From Gordonia rhizosphera NBRC 16068 (GTDB taxonomy: Bacteria; Actinomycetota; Actinomycetes; Mycobacteriales; Mycobacteriaceae), in the NCBI RefSeq assembly GCF_000298195.1, contig NZ_BAHC01000018.1, positions 27,331-91,330 on the forward strand: DNA of 64,000 nucleotides, given 5' to 3'. The position numbers were made by a program, and so were the translations under genes. Shown in pieces: positions 1-8,685 of the stretch; position 1 is the stretch's first letter, and each line of letters opens with the position of its first letter. Below the pieces are notes generated by a model, which searched no databases, had not been told where the DNA came from, and was given only the letters and a program-made list of their open reading frames with translations.

Positions 1-25
1 TAGTGCCAGGCGATAAGGTCGCTGC

Positions 26-724
26 ATGCCGTTTCTCACTTCCACCGGTGATGTGCACGAGCTCTACCTCGGCACGGAGGGCGCCGAACTCGACGAGGCC
101 AACCCGGACAACCGCTTCCGGCTCGAGTGGCTGCAATCCGTCGACAGCCTGTTGGAGCAGGTGGCGGCCGAGACGGTCAAACCCCTGGTGATCACCGCCA
201 CCGGCAAGTTCTTCTCCAACGGCCTCGACACCGACTACATCGCCGCGAACGCCAGTGGACTGCCGAGATACCTCGACCGGGTCCATGAGCTCTACATCAA
301 GCTCCTCACCCTGCCGGTGCCGACGGTGGCCGCGATCAACGGGCACGCCTTCGGGGCCGGCGCGATGCTGGCCCAGTGCGTCGACGTGCGGTTGATGCGC
401 GCCGACCGCGGGTTCTGGTCGCTGCCCGAGGCGGCGCTCGGCATGCCGTTCACCCGCGGCATGGCCACCCTGTTGCGTACGCGTCTGCCCGACGCCGCCG
501 CGACCGAGGCGATGCTGACCTCGCGCCGCTACGGCGCCGACGACGCGGCCGCGGCCGGCATCCTCGAGGAGGCCCTGGAGGCGGATCGACTCCTCGACCG
601 CGCGCGGGAAGTGGCCGCCGAACGGGCACCACTCGCGGGACCCAACCTGGGCCAGATCAAGGTCGGGCTGCGCCGCCCCCTCATCGCCGATCTCGAGACC
701 CCGACCCCGGCAAACCTGTTGTGA
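26..724 (+). CDS. enoyl-CoA hydratase/isomerase family protein
   Basis: 232-residue crotonase-fold protein, short for the family (usually 250-290). Residues around 60-75 (FFSNGLDTDY) and 105-115 (NGHAFGAGAM) match the two oxyanion-hole segments of crotonases, so binding of a CoA thioester is likely. The acidic residues typical of classical hydratases are not obvious, so the reaction (hydration, isomerisation or hydrolysis) cannot be fixed. Its stop overlaps the start of the M20 amidohydrolase (GTGA, 721-724), so the two are translationally coupled. The ATG at 26 follows a weak AAGG about 9 bases upstream. Confidence 0.85.
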   Translation: MPFLTSTGDVHELYLGTEGAELDEANPDNRFRLEWLQSVDSLLEQVAAETVKPLVITATGKFFSNGLDTDYIAANASGLPRYLDRVHELYIKLLTLPVPTVAAINGHAFGAGAMLAQCVDVRLMRADRGFWSLPEAALGMPFTRGMATLLRTRLPDAAATEAMLTSRRYGADDAAAAGILEEALEADRLLDRAREVAAERAPLAGPNLGQIKVGLRRPLIADLETPTPANLL

Positions 725-1878
725 GCAGCATTATCGACACCTGGTGGGCGTCTCACGGCTCGGAGGTCGTGGGATGGCGTCGAAAGATCCATGCTCACCC
801 GGAGTTGTCGCGCCAAGAGGTCAACACGACAGAACTCGTGATGGCGCAACTGACCGAGGCCGGACTGTATCCCCGGCGTCTGCCGCTCGGTACGGGTGTG
901 GTGTGCGATCTCGGTCCGACCGGTCGGCCGCGGATCGCGCTGCGTGCCGACATGGACGCGCTGCCCATCACCGAGCACACTGGTCTGCTCTACAGCTCGA
1001 CGGTCGAGGGCGTATCCCACGCCTGCGGCCATGACGCCCACACCGCGATCCTGATTGGCGTGGCCCGACTGCTCGCCGGCGTCGACGAACTGCCCGTCGG
1101 GGTCCGGCTGATCTTCCAGCCGGCCGAGGAGGTCATGCCGGGCGGTGCCCTCGACGCGGTCGCGGCCGGCGTGATGAACGGCGTCAGCAGGATCTTCGCC
1201 CTGCACTGCGACCCGAAACTGCCGGTCGGCTCGGTCGGCCTGCGCGCCGGTCCGCTGACGTCGGCCGCCGATCACATCGACCTGCAGCTGCACTCGGCCG
1301 GCGGACACACATCGCGTCCACATCTGACCGGGGATCTCGTCTACGCAATGGGCACCGTCATCACCGGGCTGCCCGGCATCCTGTCGCGGCGGGTGGACCC
1401 GCGCTCGGGGACGATCATGGTGTGGGGCGCCGCACACGCCGGCAGCGCCGCCAACGCGATCCCTCAGGAAGGGCGGCTGCTGGGCACGGTGCGGACCGGT
1501 GACCACGGGAGCTGGGCCGAACTCGAACCGCTCGTGCGCAGCATGATCGGTGAACTGCTGGCCCCGCTCGGCGTGCGCTACGACCTGTCCTACTTTCGCG
1601 GTGTCCCCCCGGTCGTCAACGACGACCAGGCGATCTCGATGATGCGCGCCGCCGTCGCCGCGATCGGCCCGAGCGCCGTCGCCGACACCCCGCAGTCACC
1701 CGGCGGCGAGGACTTCTCCTGGTACCTCGAACACGTGCCGGGAGCCATGGGCCGACTGGGGGTCTGGGACGGGATCGGACCGCAGGTCGACCTGCATCAG
1801 CCGAACTTCGTGCTCGACGAGCGCTCCCTCGAGATCGGCGTGCGCACCCTCGCCGGCATCGTGCTCAACGGCATCTGA
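721..1878 (+). CDS. M20 family amidohydrolase (AmiA1/AmiB1-like)
   Basis: 385-residue zinc-dependent amidohydrolase/peptidase of family M20D. Visible motifs are LRADMDALP near residue 74, HACGHDAHT with Cys102 and His104, QPAEE near 138, and GGEDFSWY in the C-terminal part, i.e. the usual metal and catalytic ligands. Family members hydrolyse N-acyl amino acids or amidobenzoyl-type substrates; the substrate here is unknown. GTG 721 is chosen because upstream codons in this frame lie inside the previous gene and the four-base GTGA overlap indicates coupling. In M. tuberculosis amiA1/amiB1 lie near Rv3304 and lpdA, the same neighbourhood as here (from memory). Confidence 0.9.
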   Translation: MSSIIDTWWASHGSEVVGWRRKIHAHPELSRQEVNTTELVMAQLTEAGLYPRRLPLGTGVVCDLGPTGRPRIALRADMDALPITEHTGLLYSSTVEGVSHACGHDAHTAILIGVARLLAGVDELPVGVRLIFQPAEEVMPGGALDAVAAGVMNGVSRIFALHCDPKLPVGSVGLRAGPLTSAADHIDLQLHSAGGHTSRPHLTGDLVYAMGTVITGLPGILSRRVDPRSGTIMVWGAAHAGSAANAIPQEGRLLGTVRTGDHGSWAELEPLVRSMIGELLAPLGVRYDLSYFRGVPPVVNDDQAISMMRAAVAAIGPSAVADTPQSPGGEDFSWYLEHVPGAMGRLGVWDGIGPQVDLHQPNFVLDERSLEIGVRTLAGIVLNGI

Positions 1879-1908
1879 GCACCGGCATCAGAGCACCCGG
1901 GTCGCGTA

Positions 1909-2391
1909 CTAGGCCTCGCCGGGACCCGGGCCGGGACCGACGTTGCGCGATTCGCGCAGACGCAGGTCCTGGACGTAGTCCGACGGTGCTCCGGCGATCT
2001 CCGCGGCCTCGGCCATGACACCGAGGTAGCGGGCCGAGGGGAGACCGCCTTCGTAGGCATCGAGCACATAGAGCCAGGCCAACACCGGCCCGTCGGCCGT
2101 CTCGACCCGGGCGCGGACCTTGACGTGGATCCCGAGTTCGGAACCCTCCCACCGGTCGAGGTTCTCCTCGTCCTCGGTCGGCACGTCGTAGAGCACGACG
2201 AACACCTTGGCGTCGGGATCGTCGCGATCCTCGGTGACCGTCGCGAGTGAACCCTCCCAGCCGATGTCGCCGCCGCCGAAGGTCAGGCGCCATCCGCGCA
2301 ACCACCCGGTCCCCGCCATCGGGGAGTGCGGCGCACGTTCGGCCATCTGCTCGGGATGCATGTTGGAACCGTAGGCGGCGTATATCGGCAC
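1909..2391 (-). CDS. gamma-glutamylcyclotransferase-like protein (Rv3304-like)
   Basis: 160-residue protein beginning MPIYAAYGSNM, the YGSN signature of the GGCT/AIG2 fold, with an acidic stretch (YDVPTEDEE) that may include the family's catalytic Glu. Family members release 5-oxoproline from gamma-glutamyl compounds, but many actinobacterial copies are uncharacterised. GTG 2391 is preferred over a start 15 codons upstream because the fold begins immediately after it and the extension is Arg/Ser-rich with no similarity to the fold. It is divergent from lpdA with about 130 bp between starts. Confidence 0.8.
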   Translation of the reverse strand: MPIYAAYGSNMHPEQMAERAPHSPMAGTGWLRGWRLTFGGGDIGWEGSLATVTEDRDDPDAKVFVVLYDVPTEDEENLDRWEGSELGIHVKVRARVETADGPVLAWLYVLDAYEGGLPSARYLGVMAEAAEIAGAPSDYVQDLRLRESRNVGPGPGPGEA

Positions 2392-2522
2392 GGGCGAAAG
2401 CCTAGATGCTCGGCGCGCAGGGCGAAAGCGGGACACCGACGTCGGTGCATCCGACCACAGGCCGGGAGACTAGGTTGTAGGGCGAGAGATGCCCGTGGCC
2501 GCAGGTGACGAAGGGACTGACA

Positions 2523-3926
2523 GTGACCAAGATCGTGATCATCGGCGGCGGACCCGCAGGATATGAGGCGGCCCTGGTTGCCGCGGCCTACGGCGCCGAC
2601 ATCACGCTGATCGATTCCGACGGCATCGGCGGTGCCTGCGTGTTGTGGGACTGCGTGCCGTCCAAGTCCTTCATCGCGTCGACAGGGGTACGCACCGATG
2701 TCCGTCGCGCGGTCGATCTCGGCATCAACCTCCGCAGCGACGACGCGATGGTCACGCTGCCGCAGATCCACCAGCGGGTCCGGGATCTGGCCTTCGCCCA
2801 GTCCGCCGACATCCGGTCCCGGTTGATCAGCGAGGGGGTGACCCTGGTGTCCGGCACGGCCACACTCGACGCCCGTCAGGTCGGCGTCGGCACGCACGGG
2901 GTGAACGCCACGCTGGCCGACGGCTCCACACAGCGCTACGACGGCGACGTCGTCCTCATCGCCACGGGCGCGACACCACGTATCCTGCCCGACGCTCAAC
3001 CCGACGGCGAACGCATCCTCACCTGGCGCGACCTCTACGACCTCGATGAACTCCCCGAACACCTCATTGTCGTCGGCTCCGGCGTCACCGGTGCCGAGTT
3101 CGTGCACGCCTACACCGAGCTCGGCGTCAGGGTGACACTGGTGTCCAGTCGTGATCGCGTGCTGCCCCACGAGGACGAGGATGCCGCCCTCGTGCTGGAG
3201 GACGCGCTGGCCGAACGCGGTGTCGAACTGATCAAACACGCCCGGGCCGACAAGGTGGAGCGGCACGGGGATTCGGTGACCGCGCATCTCGCCGACGGTC
3301 GCACGGTGACCGGATCGCATGTGCTGATGACGGTGGGTTCGGTCCCCAACACACCCGACCTCGGACTCGAACAGGCCGGGGTCGAGGTCGACCGGGGCGG
3401 GTACATCACCGTCGACCGCGTCTCGCGGACGTCGGTGCCGGGGATCTACGCGGCCGGCGACTGTACCGGACTGCTGCCACTCGCCTCGGTCGCCGCCATG
3501 CAGGGACGGATCGCGATGTACCACTCCCTGGGCGAGGGCGTCACCCCGCTCAAGTTGAAAACCGTTGCGTCGGCGATCTTCACCCGGCCTGAGATCGCCA
3601 CCGTGGGTGTGTCGCAGCGGGCGATCGACGCGGGTGAATACCCGGCGCGGACGGTCATGCTGCCGTTGGCGACGAATCCGCGCGCCAAGATGAGCGGGCT
3701 ACGCCGCGGTTTCGTCAAGATCTTCTGTCGCCCCGCGACCGGTGTCGTCATCGGCGGGGTGGTCGTGGCGCCGACCGCCTCGGAGCTGATCCTCCCGATC
3801 GCCCTGGCGGTGCAGAACAAGCTGACGGTGTCCGACCTTGCCGCGACGTTCTCGGTCTACCCGTCACTGTCCGGATCGGTCACCGAGGCGGCGCGTCAGC
3901 TGGTCCGCCACGACGACCTGGACTGA
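2523..3926 (+). CDS. lpdA: NAD(P)H-quinone dehydrogenase / flavoprotein disulfide reductase family
   Basis: 467-residue FAD/NAD(P)H oxidoreductase. It has an N-terminal FAD dinucleotide site (IIGGGPAGYEAAL), a central NAD(P)H site (VVGSGVTGAEF), a second FAD contact (GIYAAGDCTG) and a C-terminal dimerisation domain. Resemblance is strongest to mycobacterial LpdA (Rv3303c), which reduces quinones rather than lipoamide. The C-terminal His-Glu dyad of true lipoamide dehydrogenases is replaced (YPSLSGSVTE). Unlike the M. tuberculosis protein as I recall it, both redox cysteines are present (GGACVLWDC, Cys39 and Cys44). GTG 2523 is chosen because GAAGGGA lies 6-7 bases upstream; GTG 2505 is an alternative six codons earlier. 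Convergent with glpK. Confidence 0.88.
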   Translation: MTKIVIIGGGPAGYEAALVAAAYGADITLIDSDGIGGACVLWDCVPSKSFIASTGVRTDVRRAVDLGINLRSDDAMVTLPQIHQRVRDLAFAQSADIRSRLISEGVTLVSGTATLDARQVGVGTHGVNATLADGSTQRYDGDVVLIATGATPRILPDAQPDGERILTWRDLYDLDELPEHLIVVGSGVTGAEFVHAYTELGVRVTLVSSRDRVLPHEDEDAALVLEDALAERGVELIKHARADKVERHGDSVTAHLADGRTVTGSHVLMTVGSVPNTPDLGLEQAGVEVDRGGYITVDRVSRTSVPGIYAAGDCTGLLPLASVAAMQGRIAMYHSLGEGVTPLKLKTVASAIFTRPEIATVGVSQRAIDAGEYPARTVMLPLATNPRAKMSGLRRGFVKIFCRPATGVVIGGVVVAPTASELILPIALAVQNKLTVSDLAATFSVYPSLSGSVTEAARQLVRHDDLD

Positions 3927-3943
3927 CCGCCGGTGGTCGCGGG

Positions 3944-5452
3944 TCAGGCCAGGTCGAGGCTGTGGTCGACCGCCCGCGTCCACCCGGCGTAGAGTCCCGC
4001 ACGCTTCTCGGCCGACATGTGCGGCGTCCAGCGCTTGTCCTCGGCCCAGTTCGCACGGATCTCGTCCTCGGACTCCCAGTAGCCGACGGCGAGGCCGGCC
4101 GCGTACGCCGCACCGAGGGCCGTGGTCTCGCTGACGACCGGGCGCACCACCGGGACGTCGAGGACGTCGGCCTGGAACTGCATGAGCAACTCGTTGACGA
4201 CCATGCCGCCGTCGACCTTCAGCGTCGACAGCGCGACACCGGAATCGGCCTGCATCGCCTCGATGACCTCGCGGGTCTGGAATGCGGTCGCCTCCAGGGC
4301 GGCCCGCGCCAGGTGTCCCTTGTTGACGAAGCGGGTCAGACCGACGATGACGCCGCGGGCATCCGGCCGCCAGCGCGGGGCGAACAACCCCGAGAACGCC
4401 GGCACGAAGTACGCTCCGCCGTTGTCCTCCACCGTCTTCGCCAGGGCCTCGACCTCGGCCGTATGCGTGAAGAGTCCCAGGTTGTCGCGCAGCCAGTGGA
4501 TCAACGACCCGGTCACCGCGATCGAGCCCTCCAGTGCATAGCGTGCGGGTTGCTCGCCGATGCGGTAGCAGACGGTGGTCAACAGGCCGTGATCGCTGAA
4601 CACCGGCGACGTTCCGGTGTTGAGCAGCAGGAAGTTGCCTGTGCCGTACGTGTTCTTGGCCTCGCCGGGATCCAGGCAGGCCTGACCGAAGGTGGCCGCC
4701 TGTTGATCGCCCAGGATGCCGCCGAGCGGCACCCCGGGCAACGAGCCGTGTTCGCGCAGCCGTCCGTAGATCTCCGACGAACTGCGGATCTGCGGCAACA
4801 ACGCGGTCGGGACACCCATCTCGGCGCAGATCTCCTCGTCCCACTCCAGGGTGCGCAGATCCATCAGCATCGTGCGGGACGCGTTGGTGACGTCGGTGAC
4901 GTGCAGGCCGCCGTCGCGGCCGCCGGTCATATTCCACACCAGCCAGGAATCCATTGTGCCGAAACAGAGTTCACCGGCCTCGGCGCGTCGTCGGGCGCCG
5001 TCGACGTGATCGAGCAGCCAGCGGACCTTGGGCCCGGCGAAATAGGTCGACAGCGGCAGACCGGTCCGGTCCCGGTAACGGTCGGTGCCCGCGGAGCCGG
5101 CGAGTTCGGCACATAGGTCATTGGTCCGGGTGTCCTGCCAGACGATCGCGGGATGGATCGGCTCTCCCGTCTCACGATCCCAGATGAGAGTTGTCTCACG
5201 TTGGTTGGTGATTCCGCAGGCGGCGATGTCGTTGTGGGTCAGATCCGCGGAGGCCAGCGCGGCCGCCACCACACGCCGCGTGTTGCGCCAGATCTCGGCG
5301 GCGTCGTGTTCCACCCAGCCTGCCTGCGGAAACAGTTGCCGATGCTCGAGTTGCTCGGAGCTGCGGACCCGTCCCCGGCGGTCGAAGATCATCGCCCGTG
5401 TCGACGTGGTGCCCTGGTCGATGGCTGCGACGTATGTGTTTGCGCTACCCAC
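3944..5452 (-). CDS. glpK: glycerol kinase
   Basis: 502 residues, normal family length. Phosphorylates glycerol to sn-glycerol 3-phosphate in the cytoplasm. The N-terminus carries the FGGY-kinase phosphate loop ([14 protein letters not shown]); [15 protein letters not shown] C-terminal segments and the KVDGG motif are also present. Start is GTG 5452. It is divergent from glpD with only 54 bp between start codons, so the two genes of the glycerol pathway must share a very compact regulatory region. Confidence 0.95.
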   Translation of the reverse strand: MGSANTYVAAIDQGTTSTRAMIFDRRGRVRSSEQLEHRQLFPQAGWVEHDAAEIWRNTRRVVAAALASADLTHNDIAACGITNQRETTLIWDRETGEPIHPAIVWQDTRTNDLCAELAGSAGTDRYRDRTGLPLSTYFAGPKVRWLLDHVDGARRRAEAGELCFGTMDSWLVWNMTGGRDGGLHVTDVTNASRTMLMDLRTLEWDEEICAEMGVPTALLPQIRSSSEIYGRLREHGSLPGVPLGGILGDQQAATFGQACLDPGEAKNTYGTGNFLLLNTGTSPVFSDHGLLTTVCYRIGEQPARYALEGSIAVTGSLIHWLRDNLGLFTHTAEVEALAKTVEDNGGAYFVPAFSGLFAPRWRPDARGVIVGLTRFVNKGHLARAALEATAFQTREVIEAMQADSGVALSTLKVDGGMVVNELLMQFQADVLDVPVVRPVVSETTALGAAYAAGLAVGYWESEDEIRANWAEDKRWTPHMSAEKRAGLYAGWTRAVDHSLDLA

Positions 5453-5506
5453 GCCGCCCAGTGTCGCACGCGGTGGGGTCGGAGAAGATCAATTAGGCTG
5501 ACAGGC

Positions 5507-7249
5507 ATGAACACCGAGTTCAACCCGGACCGCCCGGCGGACATGGGCCCGCTCTACCGGGCCGAGTCGTGGCGGCGGTTGGGGAGTGAACAATTCGACA
5601 TCGTCGTGATCGGTGGCGGCGTCGTCGGTGTCGGTGCCGCGCTCGATGCGGCGACCCGGGGACTGCGGGTGGCACTGGTCGAGGCCCGCGACATCGCCTC
5701 GGGTACCTCGAGCCGGTCGTCGAAGATGTTCCACGGTGGACTCCGGTATCTCGAGCAGCTCGAATTCGGGCTGGTGCGTGAGGCGTTGCGAGAGCGGGAA
5801 CTGTCGCTGCGGCTGCTCGCCCCGCACCTCGTCAAACCCCTGCCCTTCCTGTATCCGTTGACCAAGAGAGTCTGGGAGCGTCCGTATGTGGCCGCCGGAC
5901 TGTTTCTCTACGACCGCATGGGTGGCGCGAAATCCGTTCCGGGGCAACATCATGTCACCAGGTCGGGGGCGTTGCGGGTGGCGCCGGCGCTCAAACGGAA
6001 CTCGCTGATCGGCGGGATCCGCTACCACGACACCGTCGTCGACGACGCCCGACACAGCCTCACCGTCGCCCGGACCGCTGCGAATTACGGTGCGGTGATC
6101 CGGACCTCGACACAGGTGGTGGGCTTCATCAAGGAGTCCGACCGCGTCCTCGGTGTGCGCGTGCGCGATTCGGAGAACGGCGAGACCGCCGAGGTGCGCG
6201 CCCACTGCGTGATCAACGCCGCCGGGGTCTGGACTGACGAGGTACAGGCGTTGTCGAAACAGCGGGGACACTTCCGGGTTCGGGCGTCGAAGGGTGTCCA
6301 CATCGTGGTGCCCCGCGACCGTATCGTCAGCGAGACCGCGATCATCCTGCGCACCGCCAATTCGGTGCTGTTCGTGATCCCCTGGGAGACACACTGGATC
6401 ATCGGCACGACCGACACCGACTGGAATCTCGACCTCGCCCACCCGGCGGCCACCCGCGCCGACATCGACTACATCCTGGAACGCGTCAACGAGGTCCTGG
6501 TGACCAAGCTGACCCACGACGACATCGAGGGCGTCTATGCGGGGCTGCGGCCACTGCTCGCCGGTGAGGACGACGAGACCTCGAAACTGTCCCGTGAACA
6601 CGCGGTGGCAACCGTCGCGCCGGGCCTGGTGTCGATCGCGGGCGGGAAGTACACGACCTACCGGGTGATGGCCGCCGACGCCGTGGACGCCTGCACCGAC
6701 TTCATCCCGACCCGGGTGGCGTCCTCGATCACCGAACGAGTACCGCTCCTCGGTGCGGACGGCTACTTCGCCCTCATCAACCAGTGCGAGCATCTCGGCC
6801 AGCGATACGGGTTGCACCCGTACCGGATTCGGCGTCTTCTCAATCGATACGGTTCGCTGATCGGCGACGTGCTCTACTACGCGGAGGCTGACCCGTCGCT
6901 GCTGCGACCGTTGGCCGCGGCCCCGCAATACCTGCGTGTCGAGGTGGTCTATGCCGCAATCGACGAGGCCGCACTGCATCTCGAGGACGTCCTCGCGCGG
7001 CGGACCCGCATCGCCATCGAGTATCCGCATCGGGGTGTCGACTGTGCGGGCGAGGTCGCCGACCTGTTGGCCCCTATCCTGAACTGGACCGATGAACAGA
7101 CGGCCTTCGAGGTGGCGACCTACATCGCACGCGTCGAGGCCGAGATCGCCTCGCAACAGCAACCCGATGACGACTCGGCCGATGCGCTACGCGCCGCGGC
7201 GCCCGAGGCGCGGCCGGAGATACTCGAACCCGTGCCGGTACCGGACTGA
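5507..7249 (+). CDS. glpD: FAD-dependent glycerol-3-phosphate dehydrogenase
   Basis: 580-residue GlpD-type flavoprotein that oxidises glycerol 3-phosphate to dihydroxyacetone phosphate and passes electrons to quinone at the membrane. The FAD dinucleotide motif (VIGGGVVGVGAAL) is near residue 30. A SGTSSRSSKMFHGGLRYLEQ segment follows near residue 65, and the C-terminal GlpD domain occupies about residues 400-530. ATG 5507 is preferred over a long upstream extension that overlaps glpK and has no family similarity. It pairs functionally with divergent glpK. Confidence 0.95.
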   Translation: MNTEFNPDRPADMGPLYRAESWRRLGSEQFDIVVIGGGVVGVGAALDAATRGLRVALVEARDIASGTSSRSSKMFHGGLRYLEQLEFGLVREALRERELSLRLLAPHLVKPLPFLYPLTKRVWERPYVAAGLFLYDRMGGAKSVPGQHHVTRSGALRVAPALKRNSLIGGIRYHDTVVDDARHSLTVARTAANYGAVIRTSTQVVGFIKESDRVLGVRVRDSENGETAEVRAHCVINAAGVWTDEVQALSKQRGHFRVRASKGVHIVVPRDRIVSETAIILRTANSVLFVIPWETHWIIGTTDTDWNLDLAHPAATRADIDYILERVNEVLVTKLTHDDIEGVYAGLRPLLAGEDDETSKLSREHAVATVAPGLVSIAGGKYTTYRVMAADAVDACTDFIPTRVASSITERVPLLGADGYFALINQCEHLGQRYGLHPYRIRRLLNRYGSLIGDVLYYAEADPSLLRPLAAAPQYLRVEVVYAAIDEAALHLEDVLARRTRIAIEYPHRGVDCAGEVADLLAPILNWTDEQTAFEVATYIARVEAEIASQQQPDDDSADALRAAAPEARPEILEPVPVPD

Positions 7250-7358
7250 TCATGCGCCAACGTGAATTGACGATGGTAGATCGTGTAAGCCGGGACCTTG
7301 GGCTCTTGTGGTCCTAACCTCGTCAGAAGAAGAATGATAATCGGCAGAAGGACGGATC

Positions 7359-7781
7359 ATGGTCGACAACGTGGTGCAGGAACTCACCAGCGATGAGTCC
7401 TGGAAACTTCTCGCAACCGTCGAACTCGGGCGAATCGCCCTGAGCGTCGGCGGACAGCCAGATGTGTTTCCGGTCAACTACTACGCCGGCGACGGAAAGG
7501 TCCTCTTCCGTACGGGGGAGGGCACGAAGCTCTCCGAACTCGCGGTCAACGAACGAGTGGCCTTCGAGGCCGACGAGCACACCGACGCGGGCGGGTGGAG
7601 CGTCGTGGTGAAGGGGTCTGCGCGCGTGTTGGTTTCGACTGGTGAGATCGCCGCCGCCGACGAGTTGCCCTTACGACCGTGGATTCCCACGATCAAGTAC
7701 AACTACGTCGAGATCTCGGTTGACGAGATCACCGGACGGCGTTTCCAGTTCGGCCCAGAGCCGGAACGGTACCCGGTCTGA
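7359..7781 (+). CDS. pyridoxamine 5'-phosphate oxidase-fold flavin-binding protein
   Basis: 140-residue single-domain split barrel. It opens with LTSDESWKLLATVELGRIAL, typical of small actinobacterial PNPOx-like proteins that bind FMN or F420 or act in stress physiology; true PdxH activity is unlikely at this length. AGAAGGAC lies about 6 bases before ATG 7359. It stands alone, convergent with nei. Related M. tuberculosis proteins (Rv0080, Rv3129) belong to the DosR regulon, but the DosR-like match upstream here is poor (see rejected items). Confidence 0.82.
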   Translation: MVDNVVQELTSDESWKLLATVELGRIALSVGGQPDVFPVNYYAGDGKVLFRTGEGTKLSELAVNERVAFEADEHTDAGGWSVVVKGSARVLVSTGEIAAADELPLRPWIPTIKYNYVEISVDEITGRRFQFGPEPERYPV

Positions 7782-7824
7782 TCGGGGGCGGGTATCGCAT
7801 CGGTGCCCTGCCACGTGTTCGACT

Positions 7825-8622
7825 TCAGGTCTGGCAAACCGGACAGAAGTAGACGACGCGATCGCCGCCGATCGAGTTGAGTTCGCCTCGCTCGATCGGC
7901 GTTTGGCATCTGCGGCACGGTTGCCCTCGCCGTCCGTACACCCACAGACGCGCATTCGGCGCCGTGTTGCCGGTGGTCGTTCGCGCCGTACGAAGGCGAT
8001 TCGCCCACAGCAGTCGGCGGCTGAGATCGACGGTGGCGGGCACGTCGACCGCGGCCACCGGACGGGTCGGCAGCATCCCCCCCAGAAAACAGATCTCGCT
8101 GCGATACACGTTGCCGATCCCGGCCAGCAGTCGTTGATCGAGGAGCGCGGTGCCGATGGGTTGATCGGGGAGCGACTCGAGTCGGTGTGCCGCTTCGGCC
8201 GGATCCCAGTCGTCGGCAAGTAGATCCGGACCCAGATACTCGAGTGCTGCATCCGGGTCGGTGAGCAGTTCGAGGATGCCGAGGTCGAATCCGACGGCCT
8301 CGTGTTCGTCTGTGCGCAGCACGACCCGCGCCTGATGCGCGGGCCGCCGCCAACGGCGGCCGATCGGTCCGATAACCCAGGCACCCTCCATCTTCAGATG
8401 TGAGTGGATGCTCACCGCACTGTCCGCCGCACGAGCGTCGTCGGGACCCTCCACGTCGATGAACAGGTGCTTGCCGCGGGAGCGGACCGTGCTGACGCGT
8501 CGACCGGTGAGGTCGACGGTGGCCAGACGTGGTACCCGGAAATCGGTGTGCCGCAACCGGCGTCCCGCCAGCGCGACGCGCAGTCGCGCCGCTGTGGCGA
8601 AGACCGTGTCACCCTCGGGCAT
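7825..8622 (-). CDS. nei: Fpg/Nei family DNA glycosylase/AP lyase
   Basis: 265 residues. The mature N-terminus PEGDTV provides Pro2 as Schiff-base nucleophile and Glu3, and the C-terminus has a zinc finger of two CxxC pairs (CRRC, CPVC). These are the hallmarks of endonuclease VIII-like enzymes that excise oxidised pyrimidines or purines and nick the abasic site. The N-terminal PEGD rather than PELP places it in the Nei branch. It follows lhr on the same strand with 63 bp between, the same pair order as lhr-nei in mycobacteria (from memory), suggesting a repair operon. Confidence 0.92.
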   Translation of the reverse strand: MPEGDTVFATAARLRVALAGRRLRHTDFRVPRLATVDLTGRRVSTVRSRGKHLFIDVEGPDDARAADSAVSIHSHLKMEGAWVIGPIGRRWRRPAHQARVVLRTDEHEAVGFDLGILELLTDPDAALEYLGPDLLADDWDPAEAAHRLESLPDQPIGTALLDQRLLAGIGNVYRSEICFLGGMLPTRPVAAVDVPATVDLSRRLLWANRLRTARTTTGNTAPNARLWVYGRRGQPCRRCQTPIERGELNSIGGDRVVYFCPVCQT

Positions 8623-8685
8623 GTGTCCGCCGCCCCTCGTGTCGCATCGTGCCGGTGTTCTCGAATCCGCTGCGCCTCAGACCGT

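Noticed and set aside
3920..3960. Possible terminator hairpin between lpdA and glpK
   Set aside because: Only six-base arms with a 12-base loop; not distinguishable from chance in GC-rich DNA.
7289..7308. Possible DosR box upstream of the PNPOx-like gene
   Set aside because: Only about 11 of 20 positions agree and the right half is poor, even though related mycobacterial proteins are DosR-regulated.
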